In this document: piece by piece, positions 20,629 through 29,433 of the stretch | Layout of the letters: the number at the start of each line of letters is the position of its first letter | Numbering within the stretch: position 1 is the first letter of the stretch | Assembly (NCBI RefSeq): GCF_001865015.1 | Contig: NZ_MJGV01000026.1 | Location: forward strand, 1-64,000 | DNA from: Curtobacterium sp. MMLR14_010 | GTDB taxonomy: Bacteria > Actinomycetota > Actinomycetes > Actinomycetales > Microbacteriaceae | Direction of reading: 5' to 3' | Length of the DNA stretch: 64,000 nucleotides | The notes under the pieces: model-generated | Databases searched by the model: none | Told to the model about the DNA's origin: nothing | Seen by the model: only the letters and a program-made list of their open reading frames with translations | Translations under genes and position numbers: made by a program

Positions 20629-21084
20629 GTGCCGCACTACCTCGAGGACCTCGCCGCCGGACAGACCTTCACGACCCCTGGTCGCACGATCACCGAGGCC
20701 GACGTGGTGTCGTTCGCCTCGTGGACGAACGACAACAACCAGGTGCACACGGACGTCGAGTTCGCCGCGCGCACCCGGTACGGCCAGCGGATCGTGCACG
20801 GGATGCTCGGCGCCTCGCTCTGCGTGGGGCTCATCGCCAGGACCGGCGTGTTCGAGGGCTCCGCGGTCGCGCTGCTCGGGATCGACCAGTGGCGCTTCAC
20901 CGCCCCGGTCTTCATCGGGGACACCGTCAGGTGCCAGGTCGAGATCCTGTCGACGCGTCTGACCAGCTCCGGCACGACCGGCATCGTCGAGCGCCTGGTC
21001 ACGCTCCGGAACCAGCACGACGAGGTCGTCCAGCAGGGGCGCATGGACGTCATGGTCCTGACGCGCGACGCTGCGATCGGCTGA
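20629..21084 (+). CDS. MaoC family dehydratase (hotdog fold)
   Basis: Single-hotdog R-specific enoyl-CoA hydratase-like enzyme of 151 residues. The hydratase-2 motif is visible as VHTDVEFAARTRYG...IVHGML (about 39-64), with the catalytic Asp and His. The GTG start at 20629 gives the usual HYLEDLAAGQTF beginning and has a GAGG site upstream; an ATG at 20621 is out of frame. It follows the CHAD gene across a tandem repeat and may be translated by reinitiation. The substrate is unknown; such stand-alone proteins often act in acyl-CoA breakdown. Confidence 0.88.
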   Translation: MPHYLEDLAAGQTFTTPGRTITEADVVSFASWTNDNNQVHTDVEFAARTRYGQRIVHGMLGASLCVGLIARTGVFEGSAVALLGIDQWRFTAPVFIGDTVRCQVEILSTRLTSSGTTGIVERLVTLRNQHDEVVQQGRMDVMVLTRDAAIG

Positions 21085-21165
21085 CACGGCCCTGCCACGA
21101 CCCTGCCACGACTCGACGCGGATCCGGGCGGTGGTCGGGCCCGTGTGCGGTTGCCGAACACGGTT

Positions 21166-21177
21166 TACAACGATGTA
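21166..21177. promoter_or_regulatory. LacI-type operator candidate upstream of the GH2 gene
   Basis: TACAACGATGTA is a near-palindrome (TACA/TGTA arms) around a central CG, the layout of LacI-family operators. It lies 21 bp before the chosen GH2 start. No lacI-type gene is adjacent, so the regulator would be encoded elsewhere. Confidence 0.4.
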
Positions 21178-21198
21178 CCGATGGGCCAGCATGGAGGC

Positions 21199-23055
21199 AT
21201 GAGCACGTTCGACGGCACCGTCGCCGCATCCCCCAGCGCATCAGCAGGCCTCCCCCTCGCCTCTCAGCAGGACGGGTCGTACCCCCGCCCCCAGATGCTC
21301 CGCGAGCACTGGGCCGACCTCGACGGGACGTGGTCGTTCCGGAACGAGGGCGACGACAGCGCCTGGCGATCGGGCTTCCCCGACGCCCGGGACATCACCG
21401 TGCCGTTCCCGCCCGAGTCCGTGGCGTCGGGCATCGACGAGCCCGGCTTCCACCCGGTCGTCTGGTACGCCCGAACGATCACCCGCAGCGACCTCGACGC
21501 TGCCGGCCTCGGCGACGCGGCACCGCGGCTCGTGCTGCACTTCGGTGCCGTCGACCACCGCGCCCGGGTCTGGATCGACGGCCACTTCATCGGCGAGCAC
21601 GAGGGCGGCCACACGCCCTTCGCCTTCGACGTCACCGACGCCCTCGGCACGGACCCCGACGCCGAGCACACCCTGGTCGTCCGGGCCGAGGACGACCCGC
21701 ACGACCTGACACAGCCTCGCGGCAAGCAGGACTGGCACGAGGACCCGCACACCATCTGGTACCGCCGAACGACCGGCATCTGGCAGACCGTCTGGCTCGA
21801 GGCCGTCCCGACCGCGTCGATCGCGTACCTCCGCTGGACGAACGTCGACCACGCCACACTCCGGCTGACGGTCCGCTTCGCCGGGGTCCGTGCCGGCGGG
21901 GAACGGCTGCGCGTCGAGGCCCGGTGGGAGGAGCGCGACGAGCACCTCGCGACGATCGAGTCAACCGTCGGCGACACCGTCACCGAGTTCGACGTGCTCG
22001 TGCCCCTCTCCCGCCAGGCGAACGGCCAGGCCGAGGACGAACTGCACTGGTCTCCGGAGCACCCACGGCTGGTCGACGCCACCGTCACCCTGGTCTCGAG
22101 CGCCGGCGACGCGATCGACACCGTGGCGTCGTACTTCGGCGTCCGCACGGTGGGGGTCGACGGCGGCGCGTTCCTGCTCAACGGCAGGAGCCACGACGTC
22201 CGCAGCGTCCTCAACCAGGGCTACTGGCCGGACTCGCACCTCGCGGCACCGTCGCGCGCGGCCCTGCGTCGCGAGGTCGAGCTCATCAAGGAGCTGGGCT
22301 TCAACGCGGCCAGGAACCACCAGAAGATCGAGGACCCCCGGTTCCTGTACTGGGCGGACCGCCTCGGGCTGTTCGTCTGGGGCGAGGCTCCCGGCGCCTA
22401 CGAGTTCTCCCCGCGTGCCGTCCAGCGGCTGATGCGGGAGTGGATGGACGCCGTCGAGCGCGACGCCTCACACCCCTCCATCGTCACCTGGGTCCCCGCG
22501 AACGAGAGCTGGGGCGTGCAGCACATCGCCACGGACCCGGCGCAGCAGGCCTACGCCCGGTCGCTCGCCGACGTCACGCGCGCCATCGACCCGACGCGGC
22601 CGGTCATCTCCAACGACGGGTGGGAGCACCCCGACTCGGACATCATCACGGTCCACGACTACGAGGGCGACGGCCCCCGACTCGCGGCGACCTACGCCGA
22701 CGACGCCGCGCGCACCGAGCTCTTCCACGGCATGGGGCCGGCCGACCGCTGGGTGCTCGTCGGCGGGGCGGAGGACCTCGGCCAGCCGGTGATGCTGACC
22801 GAGTTCGGTGGCGTCAACTACCAGCCCGGCTCCCAGCGTGAGGACGGCTGGGGCTACACCTCGGCCTCCGACGGCGACGACTGGATCACGCGGATCACCG
22901 CGCTCTACGACGCGATCCGCGCGAGCTCGTTCCTCGCCGGGTCCTGCTACACGCAGCTCACCGACACCATGCAGGAGACCAACGGCCTGCTGAACGCCGA
23001 CCGCACCCCGAAGGTCCCGATCGAACAGATCCGGCGCGCGGTCACCGGGCACTAG
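21199..23055 (+). CDS. Glycoside hydrolase family 2 (beta-galactosidase/glucuronidase type)
   Basis: Intracellular exo-glycosidase of 618 residues with no signal peptide. Domains in order: jelly-roll sugar-binding domain (about 30-190), immunoglobulin-like domain (about 195-310) and TIM barrel (about 315-615). The acid/base glutamate is in PANESWG (Glu436) and the nucleophile in LTEFGG (Glu535). The start at 21199 was taken because the upstream frame is non-conserved; ATG 21181 is an alternative. The operator-like palindrome upstream suggests sugar-dependent control. GH2 covers several substrates, and the sequence alone does not settle which. Confidence 0.87.
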   Translation: MSTFDGTVAASPSASAGLPLASQQDGSYPRPQMLREHWADLDGTWSFRNEGDDSAWRSGFPDARDITVPFPPESVASGIDEPGFHPVVWYARTITRSDLDAAGLGDAAPRLVLHFGAVDHRARVWIDGHFIGEHEGGHTPFAFDVTDALGTDPDAEHTLVVRAEDDPHDLTQPRGKQDWHEDPHTIWYRRTTGIWQTVWLEAVPTASIAYLRWTNVDHATLRLTVRFAGVRAGGERLRVEARWEERDEHLATIESTVGDTVTEFDVLVPLSRQANGQAEDELHWSPEHPRLVDATVTLVSSAGDAIDTVASYFGVRTVGVDGGAFLLNGRSHDVRSVLNQGYWPDSHLAAPSRAALRREVELIKELGFNAARNHQKIEDPRFLYWADRLGLFVWGEAPGAYEFSPRAVQRLMREWMDAVERDASHPSIVTWVPANESWGVQHIATDPAQQAYARSLADVTRAIDPTRPVISNDGWEHPDSDIITVHDYEGDGPRLAATYADDAARTELFHGMGPADRWVLVGGAEDLGQPVMLTEFGGVNYQPGSQREDGWGYTSASDGDDWITRITALYDAIRASSFLAGSCYTQLTDTMQETNGLLNADRTPKVPIEQIRRAVTGH

Positions 23056-23073
23056 CCGGGAGGCTCGTCCCCA

Positions 23074-23124
23074 GGGAGCAGGAATGGTCGGGTCCACGAG
23101 ATGGACCCGACCATTGCTGCTCCC
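23074..23124. terminator. Bidirectional terminator hairpin
   Basis: A 23-base inverted repeat with one mismatch and a 5-nt loop (arms 23074-23096 and 23102-23124) lies between the convergent GH2 and alpha/beta hydrolase genes. Confidence 0.8.
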
Positions 23125-23160
23125 TCGACGCGCGGGTCAGCGCGCGTCAGGACGTGCGCG

Positions 23161-24012
23161 TCAGGACGCGAGGAAGCGCAGGACGACCTGGTTCCACTCG
23201 TCGCGGTGCGACGCGAGGACGCCGTGCGGGCCGCCCTCGATGACGTGGGTCTGGGCGTTCGGGATCGCGGCGGCGGTGCGCTGTCCGGAGACCTCGAACG
23301 GCACGATGCCGTCGGAGTCGCCGTGGATGACGAGCGTCGGGACGTCGACCTTGGTCAGGTCGTCCCGGAAGTCCGTCGTCGCGAACGCGGCCGTGCAGTC
23401 GAGCGTGCCCTTCGGCGAGGCCAGTTCGGCGATCGCCAGGTCGTAGGCCCGCTGGTCCTCGCTGACGAGGGGCTTCTTCACGAGCGATGGCTTGCCGCCG
23501 GCCGTGTAGAACATGTCGATGAACTCGTGCAGGAACGCCGGGCGGTCGCCGGTGATGCCGTTCGCGAACCAGTCGGCGAGGTCCTGGTCGACGCCGCCGT
23601 CCGGGTTCTCGTCCGACTTCCAGAGGTACGGCGGGACGGCGCTGGCGAAGACGAGCTTGGCGACCTTGCCCGTGCCGTACGTCGAGACGTAGCGCGCGAG
23701 CTCACCGCCGCCCATCGAGAAGCCGATCAGCGTCACGTTCTGCAGCCCGAGCTGGTCGATGAGCGTGTTCAGGTCGGCGGCGAAGGTGTCGTAGTCGTAC
23801 CCGTTCCAGGGCTGCGACGACTGGCCGAAGCCACGGCGGTCGTAGGCGATGACGCGGTGGCCGGCCTCGACGAGCGCCGGGACCTGCCCCTCCCACGAGC
23901 GACCGGACAGCGGCCAGCCGTGGATGAGCACGACGGGGTCGCCCGACCCGAAGTCGTCGTAGTGGAGGTCGATGTCGTGCCCGTTCTCGGCGCCGACGGT
24001 GATGAACGGCAT
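23161..24012 (-). CDS. Alpha/beta hydrolase (non-heme chloroperoxidase-like)
   Basis: The 283-residue protein has the oxyanion segment LIHGWPLSG (about 29-37), the nucleophile elbow GFSMGGGE (Ser99), an acid in HGDSDGIVP (Asp about 227) and the histidine in EGGPHG (about 258). The FSMGGGE elbow and the DRRGFGQSSQPW segment are typical of the cofactor-free haloperoxidase/perhydrolase esterases. The ATG at 24012 has AGAGGA upstream. Cytosolic, no signal peptide. The real substrate is probably an ester; peroxidase activity is only inferred from the family name. Confidence 0.87.
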   Translation of the reverse strand: MPFITVGAENGHDIDLHYDDFGSGDPVVLIHGWPLSGRSWEGQVPALVEAGHRVIAYDRRGFGQSSQPWNGYDYDTFAADLNTLIDQLGLQNVTLIGFSMGGGELARYVSTYGTGKVAKLVFASAVPPYLWKSDENPDGGVDQDLADWFANGITGDRPAFLHEFIDMFYTAGGKPSLVKKPLVSEDQRAYDLAIAELASPKGTLDCTAAFATTDFRDDLTKVDVPTLVIHGDSDGIVPFEVSGQRTAAAIPNAQTHVIEGGPHGVLASHRDEWNQVVLRFLAS

Positions 24013-24130
24013 GGGTGTTCCTCTCGGAGGTGGTGTTCCAGGGTGCGTCCGAGGCAACGCCCGCCCGCTCGACGTCCGCTGGTCGTGTTCGCGGACCGGA
24101 CAACGGCCCTGGTCTGCGAGGATCGTCCGG

Positions 24131-25360
24131 GTGACGAGCGTGGCGGAGACGAGCCGAGCCTCCCGTCCTGGCGTCCGGACCCTGCTGACGGGCCGGCACA
24201 GCCGGTGGACCGCGCCGCTCGTGATCTGGCTCGGCTCCCGGGTCGTCAGCACCGCGCTGCTCGTGACGATGTTCGTCGTCGCGACCGCGAACGGCTGGGA
24301 CTTCGCGTCGTACCGCCGCGACCCGTCCTTCTTCACGTTCTCCGGCTCGTGGGATGCGTCCTTCTACCGGACCATCGCCGAGCACGGGTACCCGCGGACG
24401 CTGCCGACGGACGGAGGCGGCCACGTCCTGCCGAACCCGTGGGCGTTCCTGCCGGTGTTCCCGGCCCTCGTCCGCGCGGTGATGACGGTGACCGGTGGGT
24501 CGTTCTGGGTCGCCGGTGTCGTCGTCGCGAGCCTCGCCGGAGCGGGGGCCTGCGTGCTGCTGTACCGCCTGGTGCTCGCCGTCGGGAGCTCGCACCAGGC
24601 CCGCTGGGCGACGGCGCTGTTCGCGTTCGGGCCGACGGGGTTCCTGCTGCAGGTCGCCTACGCGGAGAGCACGGTCCTGCTCCTGCTGTTCGGCGGGCTG
24701 CTCGCGCTGGTACGCCGGCGGTACTGGCTCGTCGCGGTGCTCGGGACGGTGGCGGCGTTCACGAAGCCCGGGGTCCTCGCGCTGGCGGTCGCGCTCGCGG
24801 TGCACCTCGTCGTGCGGTGGATCGGCTGGGCGCGCTCCGGTCGGGAGCCCGGGGGCTTCCCCTGGCGTGACCGGGTGGCGATCGTCGTCGCGGGACTCGT
24901 CGTCGCTGCCGCCGGACTCGCGTGGCCGGTGGTCGCCGGGGCGGTGACCGGCCGGCCGGACGCCTACCTGGCGACGGAGCTGTCGTGGTGGGTGGGGTTC
25001 GTCGGGCGGCAGCACTTCGCGCCGCTGACGCCGTGGTTCGTGATGGCGGGACGGTGGCTCGGGCCGCTCGGCATCGTGCTCGTCGTGGCGGTGCTAGCCG
25101 GGGCGCTCTGGTTCTCCCGGCGCCGGGACGTCCGGGCACTCGGGCCGGAGGTCGTCGGGTTCACCGCCGCGTACGCGCTCTACCTCGTCGCGGTGTTCCT
25201 GCCGCAGCAGAGCCTGCCGCGGTTGCTCATGCCGATGGCGCCGCTGTTCGGGTCGGACGTGTTCGTGCGGACGCGGCGGCGGGCGGTGACGTGGTTGCTC
25301 ATCGGGGTGGGGCTGCAGCCGGTGGCCGTCGTGCTGCTCTGGTTCCTCGGGTACCCCTGA
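24131..25360 (+). CDS. GT-C membrane glycosyltransferase (PIG-V-like mannosyltransferase)
   Basis: Polytopic membrane protein of 409 residues with about nine or ten predicted hydrophobic segments. After the first segment comes SWDASFYRTIAEHGYP, matching the WD-x-x-x-Y...GYP extracytoplasmic loop of PIG-V-type enzymes, where the acidic residue is catalytic. Such enzymes use lipid-linked sugars to modify envelope glycolipids or proteins. The GTG start at 24131 has the hexamer GAGGAT seven bases before it, so the mRNA may be leaderless. The N-terminal 20 residues are basic and cytoplasmic, encoded partly by a copy of the GAGCCTCCC motif. The acceptor is unknown. Confidence 0.78.
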   Translation: MTSVAETSRASRPGVRTLLTGRHSRWTAPLVIWLGSRVVSTALLVTMFVVATANGWDFASYRRDPSFFTFSGSWDASFYRTIAEHGYPRTLPTDGGGHVLPNPWAFLPVFPALVRAVMTVTGGSFWVAGVVVASLAGAGACVLLYRLVLAVGSSHQARWATALFAFGPTGFLLQVAYAESTVLLLLFGGLLALVRRRYWLVAVLGTVAAFTKPGVLALAVALAVHLVVRWIGWARSGREPGGFPWRDRVAIVVAGLVVAAAGLAWPVVAGAVTGRPDAYLATELSWWVGFVGRQHFAPLTPWFVMAGRWLGPLGIVLVVAVLAGALWFSRRRDVRALGPEVVGFTAAYALYLVAVFLPQQSLPRLLMPMAPLFGSDVFVRTRRRAVTWLLIGVGLQPVAVVLLWFLGYP

Positions 25361-25399
25361 GCGGCGGAGTGCGATCCGCGTCGCGCGGCGCCGCCGGTG

Positions 25400-26488
25400 C
25401 TAGGCGTCGAACGTGTGGAACCAGGCGGTACCGCCCGGGTGCTGCACCGTGATCATCTCGTCGAGGTCGCGGTAGGGGCCGTCCTGGTTGTGGCTGGCCG
25501 ACTTGATGCGGATCGTGCCGTCGGGCTCGGTGAAGACCTCGGACACGATGGTGGTGTGGTCCGGGGAGTCGTTGTGGTTCCAGTCGAAGAAGACGATGTC
25601 GCCGACTTTGACCTTGTCCCGTTCGTCGAGGGAGCGCCGGGTGAGGCCGAAGGTCGCCGCGTTGGCGTCGAGCCACGGGTCCATCGTCGGGCAGTAGGTC
25701 CACGTGGCCGAGTGCGCGGCGCCACCCGAGCGGTTGTACCAGTCGTCGCGCTGCTTCCAGCCCCGGGCGATCAGCGTCTGGTTGACGTAGTTCGCGCAGT
25801 CGCCACCGATCGGGTTCATGGTGCCGTACTCGGCGAGGTTGTAGTCCTTCCAGTGCCGCATCGCGTACTCGAGCTGCCGGTCGACCGCCGTGAGCGTCGC
25901 GTACGCCAGGGTCGTCGTCGCGAGGGCGGCGGACGCGGCGGGCAGTGCCGGGGCGGGGGCTGTGGTCGCGGCGGCGTCGCTCTGGGTCGCGCCGCTCTGC
26001 CCGTCGTTCGCGGCGCTGCCGTTTCCGTCGGAGCTCTGGTTCGCCGAGGGCACCGGGGCGATCGCGTCGGCGAAGAGCGCGACGTCGGCGTCCCCGGCCG
26101 TGTACATCGCCTGGTGCGGGGCCGTGAACGTGACCTTCGTGGCGGTGGCCTTGACGTCGCGGGCAGGGACACCGCCGACGGTGACCCCGCGGACCGCGGC
26201 GAGACCGGCGCCGGTCACCGTGACCGTGACGCCGCCGGCGAGCGGGACCTGCGCGGGCGTGAGGGCCTTCGCGGTGGCTGTGTCGGAGCTCCCCGCGGAG
26301 CTGGAGCCAGCAGTCGAGCCGGAGCCCGGAGCCGCACTGGAACCCGCCGCCGCACTCGACCCACCGGCCGCGGACGACGACGCGCCGGAGCCCTTCGGGC
26401 CGTCCGACGAGCAGGCCGCAGCGACGAAGCCGACGCCGGCGACGCCCACGAGGGACAGGAGGGAGCGGCGCGTGAACGAGGAAGTCAT
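25400..26488 (-). CDS. Secreted Tat-type lipoprotein with amidase domain
   Basis: The 362-residue protein begins with a twin-arginine signal (FTRRSLLSLVG, RR at 7-8) followed by a lipobox ending at Cys26 (VAAAC), so it is probably folded before export and lipid-anchored outside. Next come a Ser/Gly/Ala linker (about 30-75), an IPT/TIG-like beta domain (about 80-155), a second linker, and a C-terminal amidase domain (about 205-362). The catalytic cysteine is in GGDCANYVNQ (Cys231) and the histidine in PDHTTIVSE. It resembles the putative amidase domain family (Amidase_6). A cell-wall peptide is the likely but unproven substrate. The ATG at 26488 is chosen for the signal peptide. Confidence 0.82.
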   Translation of the reverse strand: MTSSFTRRSLLSLVGVAGVGFVAAACSSDGPKGSGASSSAAGGSSAAAGSSAAPGSGSTAGSSSAGSSDTATAKALTPAQVPLAGGVTVTVTGAGLAAVRGVTVGGVPARDVKATATKVTFTAPHQAMYTAGDADVALFADAIAPVPSANQSSDGNGSAANDGQSGATQSDAAATTAPAPALPAASAALATTTLAYATLTAVDRQLEYAMRHWKDYNLAEYGTMNPIGGDCANYVNQTLIARGWKQRDDWYNRSGGAAHSATWTYCPTMDPWLDANAATFGLTRRSLDERDKVKVGDIVFFDWNHNDSPDHTTIVSEVFTEPDGTIRIKSASHNQDGPYRDLDEMITVQHPGGTAWFHTFDA

Positions 26489-26540
26489 GACCCCGTCAGC
26501 GTACGGGACGCCCTCCGACACACGCCGGGACGCGCGGAGC

Positions 26541-26987
26541 TCAGGCGTGCACGCCCTCGTCGGCACCGGACCGGGCCACGTCGCCGGTGACGTTCACCAT
26601 CCAGGTCACGCCGAACCGGTCGGTCAGCATGCCGAACTCGTCGCCCCACGGTGCGACGGTCAGCGGCTCGATGACCGTGCCGCCCTCGGACAGCGCGGCG
26701 AAGAACCGGCGCAGGTCCTCGGCGTCGTCCCCGGAGACCGACAGCGAGATGTTGCTCGTCGACGAGCGCTCCATGCCGTTCGGGGTGTCGGACCCCATGA
26801 GGAGGAACCCGTTCGGCGCCACGAGCTGGGCGTGCATGATCTTGTCGGCCTCGTCCGGGTCGTCGGACGCGTGCATCTCGCCGAAGGTCCCGAGGGTGAG
26901 TTCGCCACCGAACACCGACTGGTAGAACTCCATCGCCTGGCGGGCGTCGTCACGGAAACCCAGGTACGGGGTCAGGTGCGAGGTCAT
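26541..26987 (-). CDS. VOC family (PhnB-like) protein
   Basis: Small 148-residue protein of the vicinal-oxygen-chelate fold, PhnB/glyoxalase-like group. Characteristic pieces are TPYLGFRDDARQAMEFYQSVFGGE (N-terminal half), HAQLVAPNGFLLMGSD in the middle and WGDEFGMLTDRFGVTWMVN at the end. The ATG at 26987 has AGGAG seven bases upstream. Members of this group are poorly characterised; no reaction can be assigned. It is in the same direction as the amidase gene, 52 bp apart. Confidence 0.88.
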   Translation of the reverse strand: MTSHLTPYLGFRDDARQAMEFYQSVFGGELTLGTFGEMHASDDPDEADKIMHAQLVAPNGFLLMGSDTPNGMERSSTSNISLSVSGDDAEDLRRFFAALSEGGTVIEPLTVAPWGDEFGMLTDRFGVTWMVNVTGDVARSGADEGVHA

Positions 26988-27094
26988 GGTGGGACTCCTG
27001 TGTCCGCCCGGGCGACGCTGCCCGGTGCTCAGCGCCATCGTGGCACCGGCGGACGTCGTGCGCAACGATGGTTCCGCTGCGACACGACCGGCGT

Positions 27095-27922
27095 TCAGGA
27101 GCAGGAGACGTCGCGGTCGATCGTCGTCGAGCCGTAGGGGGCCTCGATCTGGGTCATCGCGATCGTGCCGCCGGACAGGGGCGTGCCGGAGCAGGCCTGT
27201 CGCGCCTTCGTGATCGTGCTCTTGCCGAGGGCGATCCAGTTCGACCGGCCGTACAGCGTGCTGCTCGACGACACCGTCCCCGCGATCGTCTTCCACTGCG
27301 ACTGGTTCGAGTAGATGCCGATGGTCCGCACGCCACCGGCCTTGAGCCCGGCGATCATGCCCTCCATCGCGGCGCGGTTCTGCGAGGTGGCGCTCTGGTA
27401 CGACAGCCCGGTCTCGACGTCGAGCCACCACCGGTAGGCGGACGGCCGTGCGATCCCGCGGGCCGTCACGTCGTCGTACCCGCGGGCGTACCCGTACATG
27501 AACGAGCACGCCAGGGTGAGCTGCTTCGCCCCGCCCTTCGTGGAGCAGCGACCGAACCGGTTGGCGGGCGCCGTGCCCTTGTAGGTGTTCGACTTCGGCC
27601 AGACCGAGGCCTGCAGCCCCGGGTTGGCGAAGAGCACGTAGAGCTGCGTCTTGGGCTGCGCCGAGCCGCCGACGGACGACGCCGCCCAGCCCAGTTGCTC
27701 GGCCAGGCACGGGTTCGTCGTGTTGCCGAGCGAGCCGTTGACGCCGACGATCGCGAAGGCCTGGCCCGTGGGCACCGACTTGCCGCACTGCGGCCAGGAG
27801 ACGTCCACCCCGGTCGGGGTCACGGCGGCCGAGGCCGCTCCGCTCGGACCGGCGACGACGATCCCCGCCGAGACGACGACGGCGGCCGCGACGGTGGCGA
27901 CGAGACGACTGAGACGGATCAT
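27095..27922 (-). CDS. Secreted GH25-like TIM-barrel protein
   Basis: The 275-residue protein has a Sec signal peptide (hydrophobic core about 8-25, cleavage after ASA near 32). The mature part starts GVDVSWPQCG and contains AIVGVNGSLG, FANPGLQ, WWLDVETG and IGIYSNQSQW, the pattern of a lysozyme-like GH25 or related glycoside-hydrolase barrel with an acidic DVE. It has several cysteines that could form disulfides outside the cell. Muramidase activity is plausible, but the catalytic pair is not fully conserved by eye. Monocistronic. Confidence 0.65.
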   Translation of the reverse strand: MIRLSRLVATVAAAVVVSAGIVVAGPSGAASAAVTPTGVDVSWPQCGKSVPTGQAFAIVGVNGSLGNTTNPCLAEQLGWAASSVGGSAQPKTQLYVLFANPGLQASVWPKSNTYKGTAPANRFGRCSTKGGAKQLTLACSFMYGYARGYDDVTARGIARPSAYRWWLDVETGLSYQSATSQNRAAMEGMIAGLKAGGVRTIGIYSNQSQWKTIAGTVSSSSTLYGRSNWIALGKSTITKARQACSGTPLSGGTIAMTQIEAPYGSTTIDRDVSCS

Positions 27923-28050
27923 GTTCTCCCCTTGGACAGGACCCCGGTGCGGGTCGAGCGCACCCGGTGGGCGCCCCAGGAGTCTAGGAGACCGGCCCGC
28001 CCAGGCACAGGACCAGGAACGGGTTGTGGAAAACCGGCCCGGACAGCAGA

Positions 28051-28080
28051 ACGGCCCGGAACCGTGGGGTTCCGGGCCGT
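28051..28080. terminator. tRNA-Ala terminator
   Basis: A perfect 13-bp stem with a 4-nt loop (arms 28051-28063, 28068-28080) lies ten bases after the tRNA 3' end on the minus strand. A TTTT run occurs about 30 nt further. Confidence 0.72.
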
Positions 28081-28089
28081 CCTGTCACG

Positions 28090-28165
28090 TGGTGGAGCTA
28101 AGGGGATTCGAACCCCTGACCTTCTCATTGCGAACGAGACGCGCTACCAACTGCGCCATAGCCCC
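28090..28165 (-). tRNA. tRNA-Ala, anticodon CGC
   Basis: On the minus strand the 76-nt sequence folds as a cloverleaf: acceptor GGGGCTA/TAGCTCC, D arm GCGC..GCGC, anticodon stem TCTCG/TGAGA with loop TTCGCAA (anticodon CGC), and T arm AGGGG TTCGAAT CCCCT. Pair 3:70 is G:U, the alanine identity element. The discriminator is A, and CCA is encoded. It reads GCG codons, very common here. A TAGTGT -10-like hexamer lies about 13 bp upstream (28183-28178). Confidence 0.95.
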
Positions 28166-28238
28166 AAGTGCTCGACCACACTAGCACCGTCCCGGAGCGG
28201 AACCGAAATCGGTCAGCGGTGGTCGGGCGTGCCGTCCG

Positions 28239-29306
28239 TCAGACCGCGCGACGGCGCCGCATGATCGCGTCGAGGTCGGCCTGTTCGTAGGCGTCGTCCC
28301 CGATGACCCCCATGCCGGCCCACCGGCTCGGCGGGGTCGGAGCGGCGGGTTCGGCCGGGTCGGAGGTCGCCCGCAGCCCGAGCCGCTCCGCGAGCGTGCC
28401 CTGGTCGTGCGCGGACAGCGCCGTGGCTGCCTCGTCGACGTCGGGCCGCATCCGCGACACGGTGGCGAGCGACGGGTCCGCCTGCCCGGCGCGGATCGCC
28501 GCGGACTCGGCGTCCGCCTCGGCCTTGGCGGCAGCGACGCGCTCCTTCAACCGGGCAGCGAGCTCGGCCGACGACTCGGGCGCAGCGGCGGGAGCGGCAG
28601 GCCGCTCCACGTAGAGGGGCTTCGGCACGCGCGCGGGCGTCCAGCTGCGGTCGGCCTCGGAGGGCTCGGCGACGGTCTCCGTCCGGAGCGGCGGTGCCGG
28701 GTCCGTCCACGCGCTGGCCGGCCTGGAGGCTCGGGTGGCGTCCGGCGTCGACGCCGCGGCACGGGTCTTCCGCGCCTGGGCCACCTGGTGCAGCTGGGCG
28801 AGGACGGCTGCGGAGCCACCGGCGGCGACGATGCCGGCGACGGCGACGAGCCAGGCCGAGGGGACCGCGACGAGGACGACGAGCGCCACGACGAGGCCGA
28901 GGGTGCCGAGCAGGGTCGCACCGAGTCGGGAGCGACGCATGCGCATGGCGGTGAGTGCTGGCACGGAGGACGCCTTCTCGAGCGCAGGGGCCTGTTCGGC
29001 CAGTCGACGGGTGATCTCACGCTGCCGTGCGGCCTCGTGCGCGCGGACGATCGCGGAACGCTTGGCCTCTTCGGACCTGGCGACCTTCTGCGCCTCGGCC
29101 AGGGACTTCGCGTTCATCTCGATGCGCACCTCGTCCGGCAGCTCGGCGGTCTGCGCCAGGATGCGGAGGGTCTGCTGCAGTCGGATGGCGTTCCGCTCGG
29201 TGGCGAGGTACTCACGCCGAGCGGCCCAGGACGGCATCAGGTACACGAGCCACAGCACCGCCGCGACCAGCAGGACGATGCCGCCGCCCCATGACCCGAA
29301 TCCCAT
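28239..29306 (-). CDS. Conserved actinobacterial membrane protein, function unknown
   Basis: The 355-residue protein has one N-terminal membrane segment (about 8-25), a charged, helix-rich region with LATERNAIRLQQTLRILAQTAE (about 35-56, coiled coil likely), two adjacent membrane segments (about 127-172), and a long Ala/Pro/Arg-rich cytoplasmic tail. The tail ends in YEQADLDAIMRRRRAV. No enzyme motif is visible. Similar proteins occur beside rimJ-type acetyltransferase and galU genes in Microbacteriaceae. The end of the gene lies about 75 bp upstream of the tRNA-Ala start. Confidence 0.72.
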   Translation of the reverse strand: MGFGSWGGGIVLLVAAVLWLVYLMPSWAARREYLATERNAIRLQQTLRILAQTAELPDEVRIEMNAKSLAEAQKVARSEEAKRSAIVRAHEAARQREITRRLAEQAPALEKASSVPALTAMRMRRSRLGATLLGTLGLVVALVVLVAVPSAWLVAVAGIVAAGGSAAVLAQLHQVAQARKTRAAASTPDATRASRPASAWTDPAPPLRTETVAEPSEADRSWTPARVPKPLYVERPAAPAAAPESSAELAARLKERVAAAKAEADAESAAIRAGQADPSLATVSRMRPDVDEAATALSAHDQGTLAERLGLRATSDPAEPAAPTPPSRWAGMGVIGDDAYEQADLDAIMRRRRAV

Positions 29307-29382
29307 GGGGGAAGGCTAGGGGTGGCCGTTCACTGCACCCGTGATTGGGGGACGTGTGTTGCGCGAGTCGCGAGCAGATCCA

Positions 29383-29405
29383 CGGGAGGCGGGGCGAGCC
29401 TCCCG
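29383..29405. terminator. Hairpin with the GGGAGGC/GCCTCCC motif
   Basis: Eight-base arms (29383-29390 and 29398-29405) lie in the 127-bp gap between the acetyltransferase stop and the membrane-protein start. It is one of the dispersed GGGAGGCTCG-type elements and may terminate the acetyltransferase transcript. Confidence 0.5.
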
Positions 29406-29433
29406 GCTGGACCCACGCGCCACGGGGCGGACG

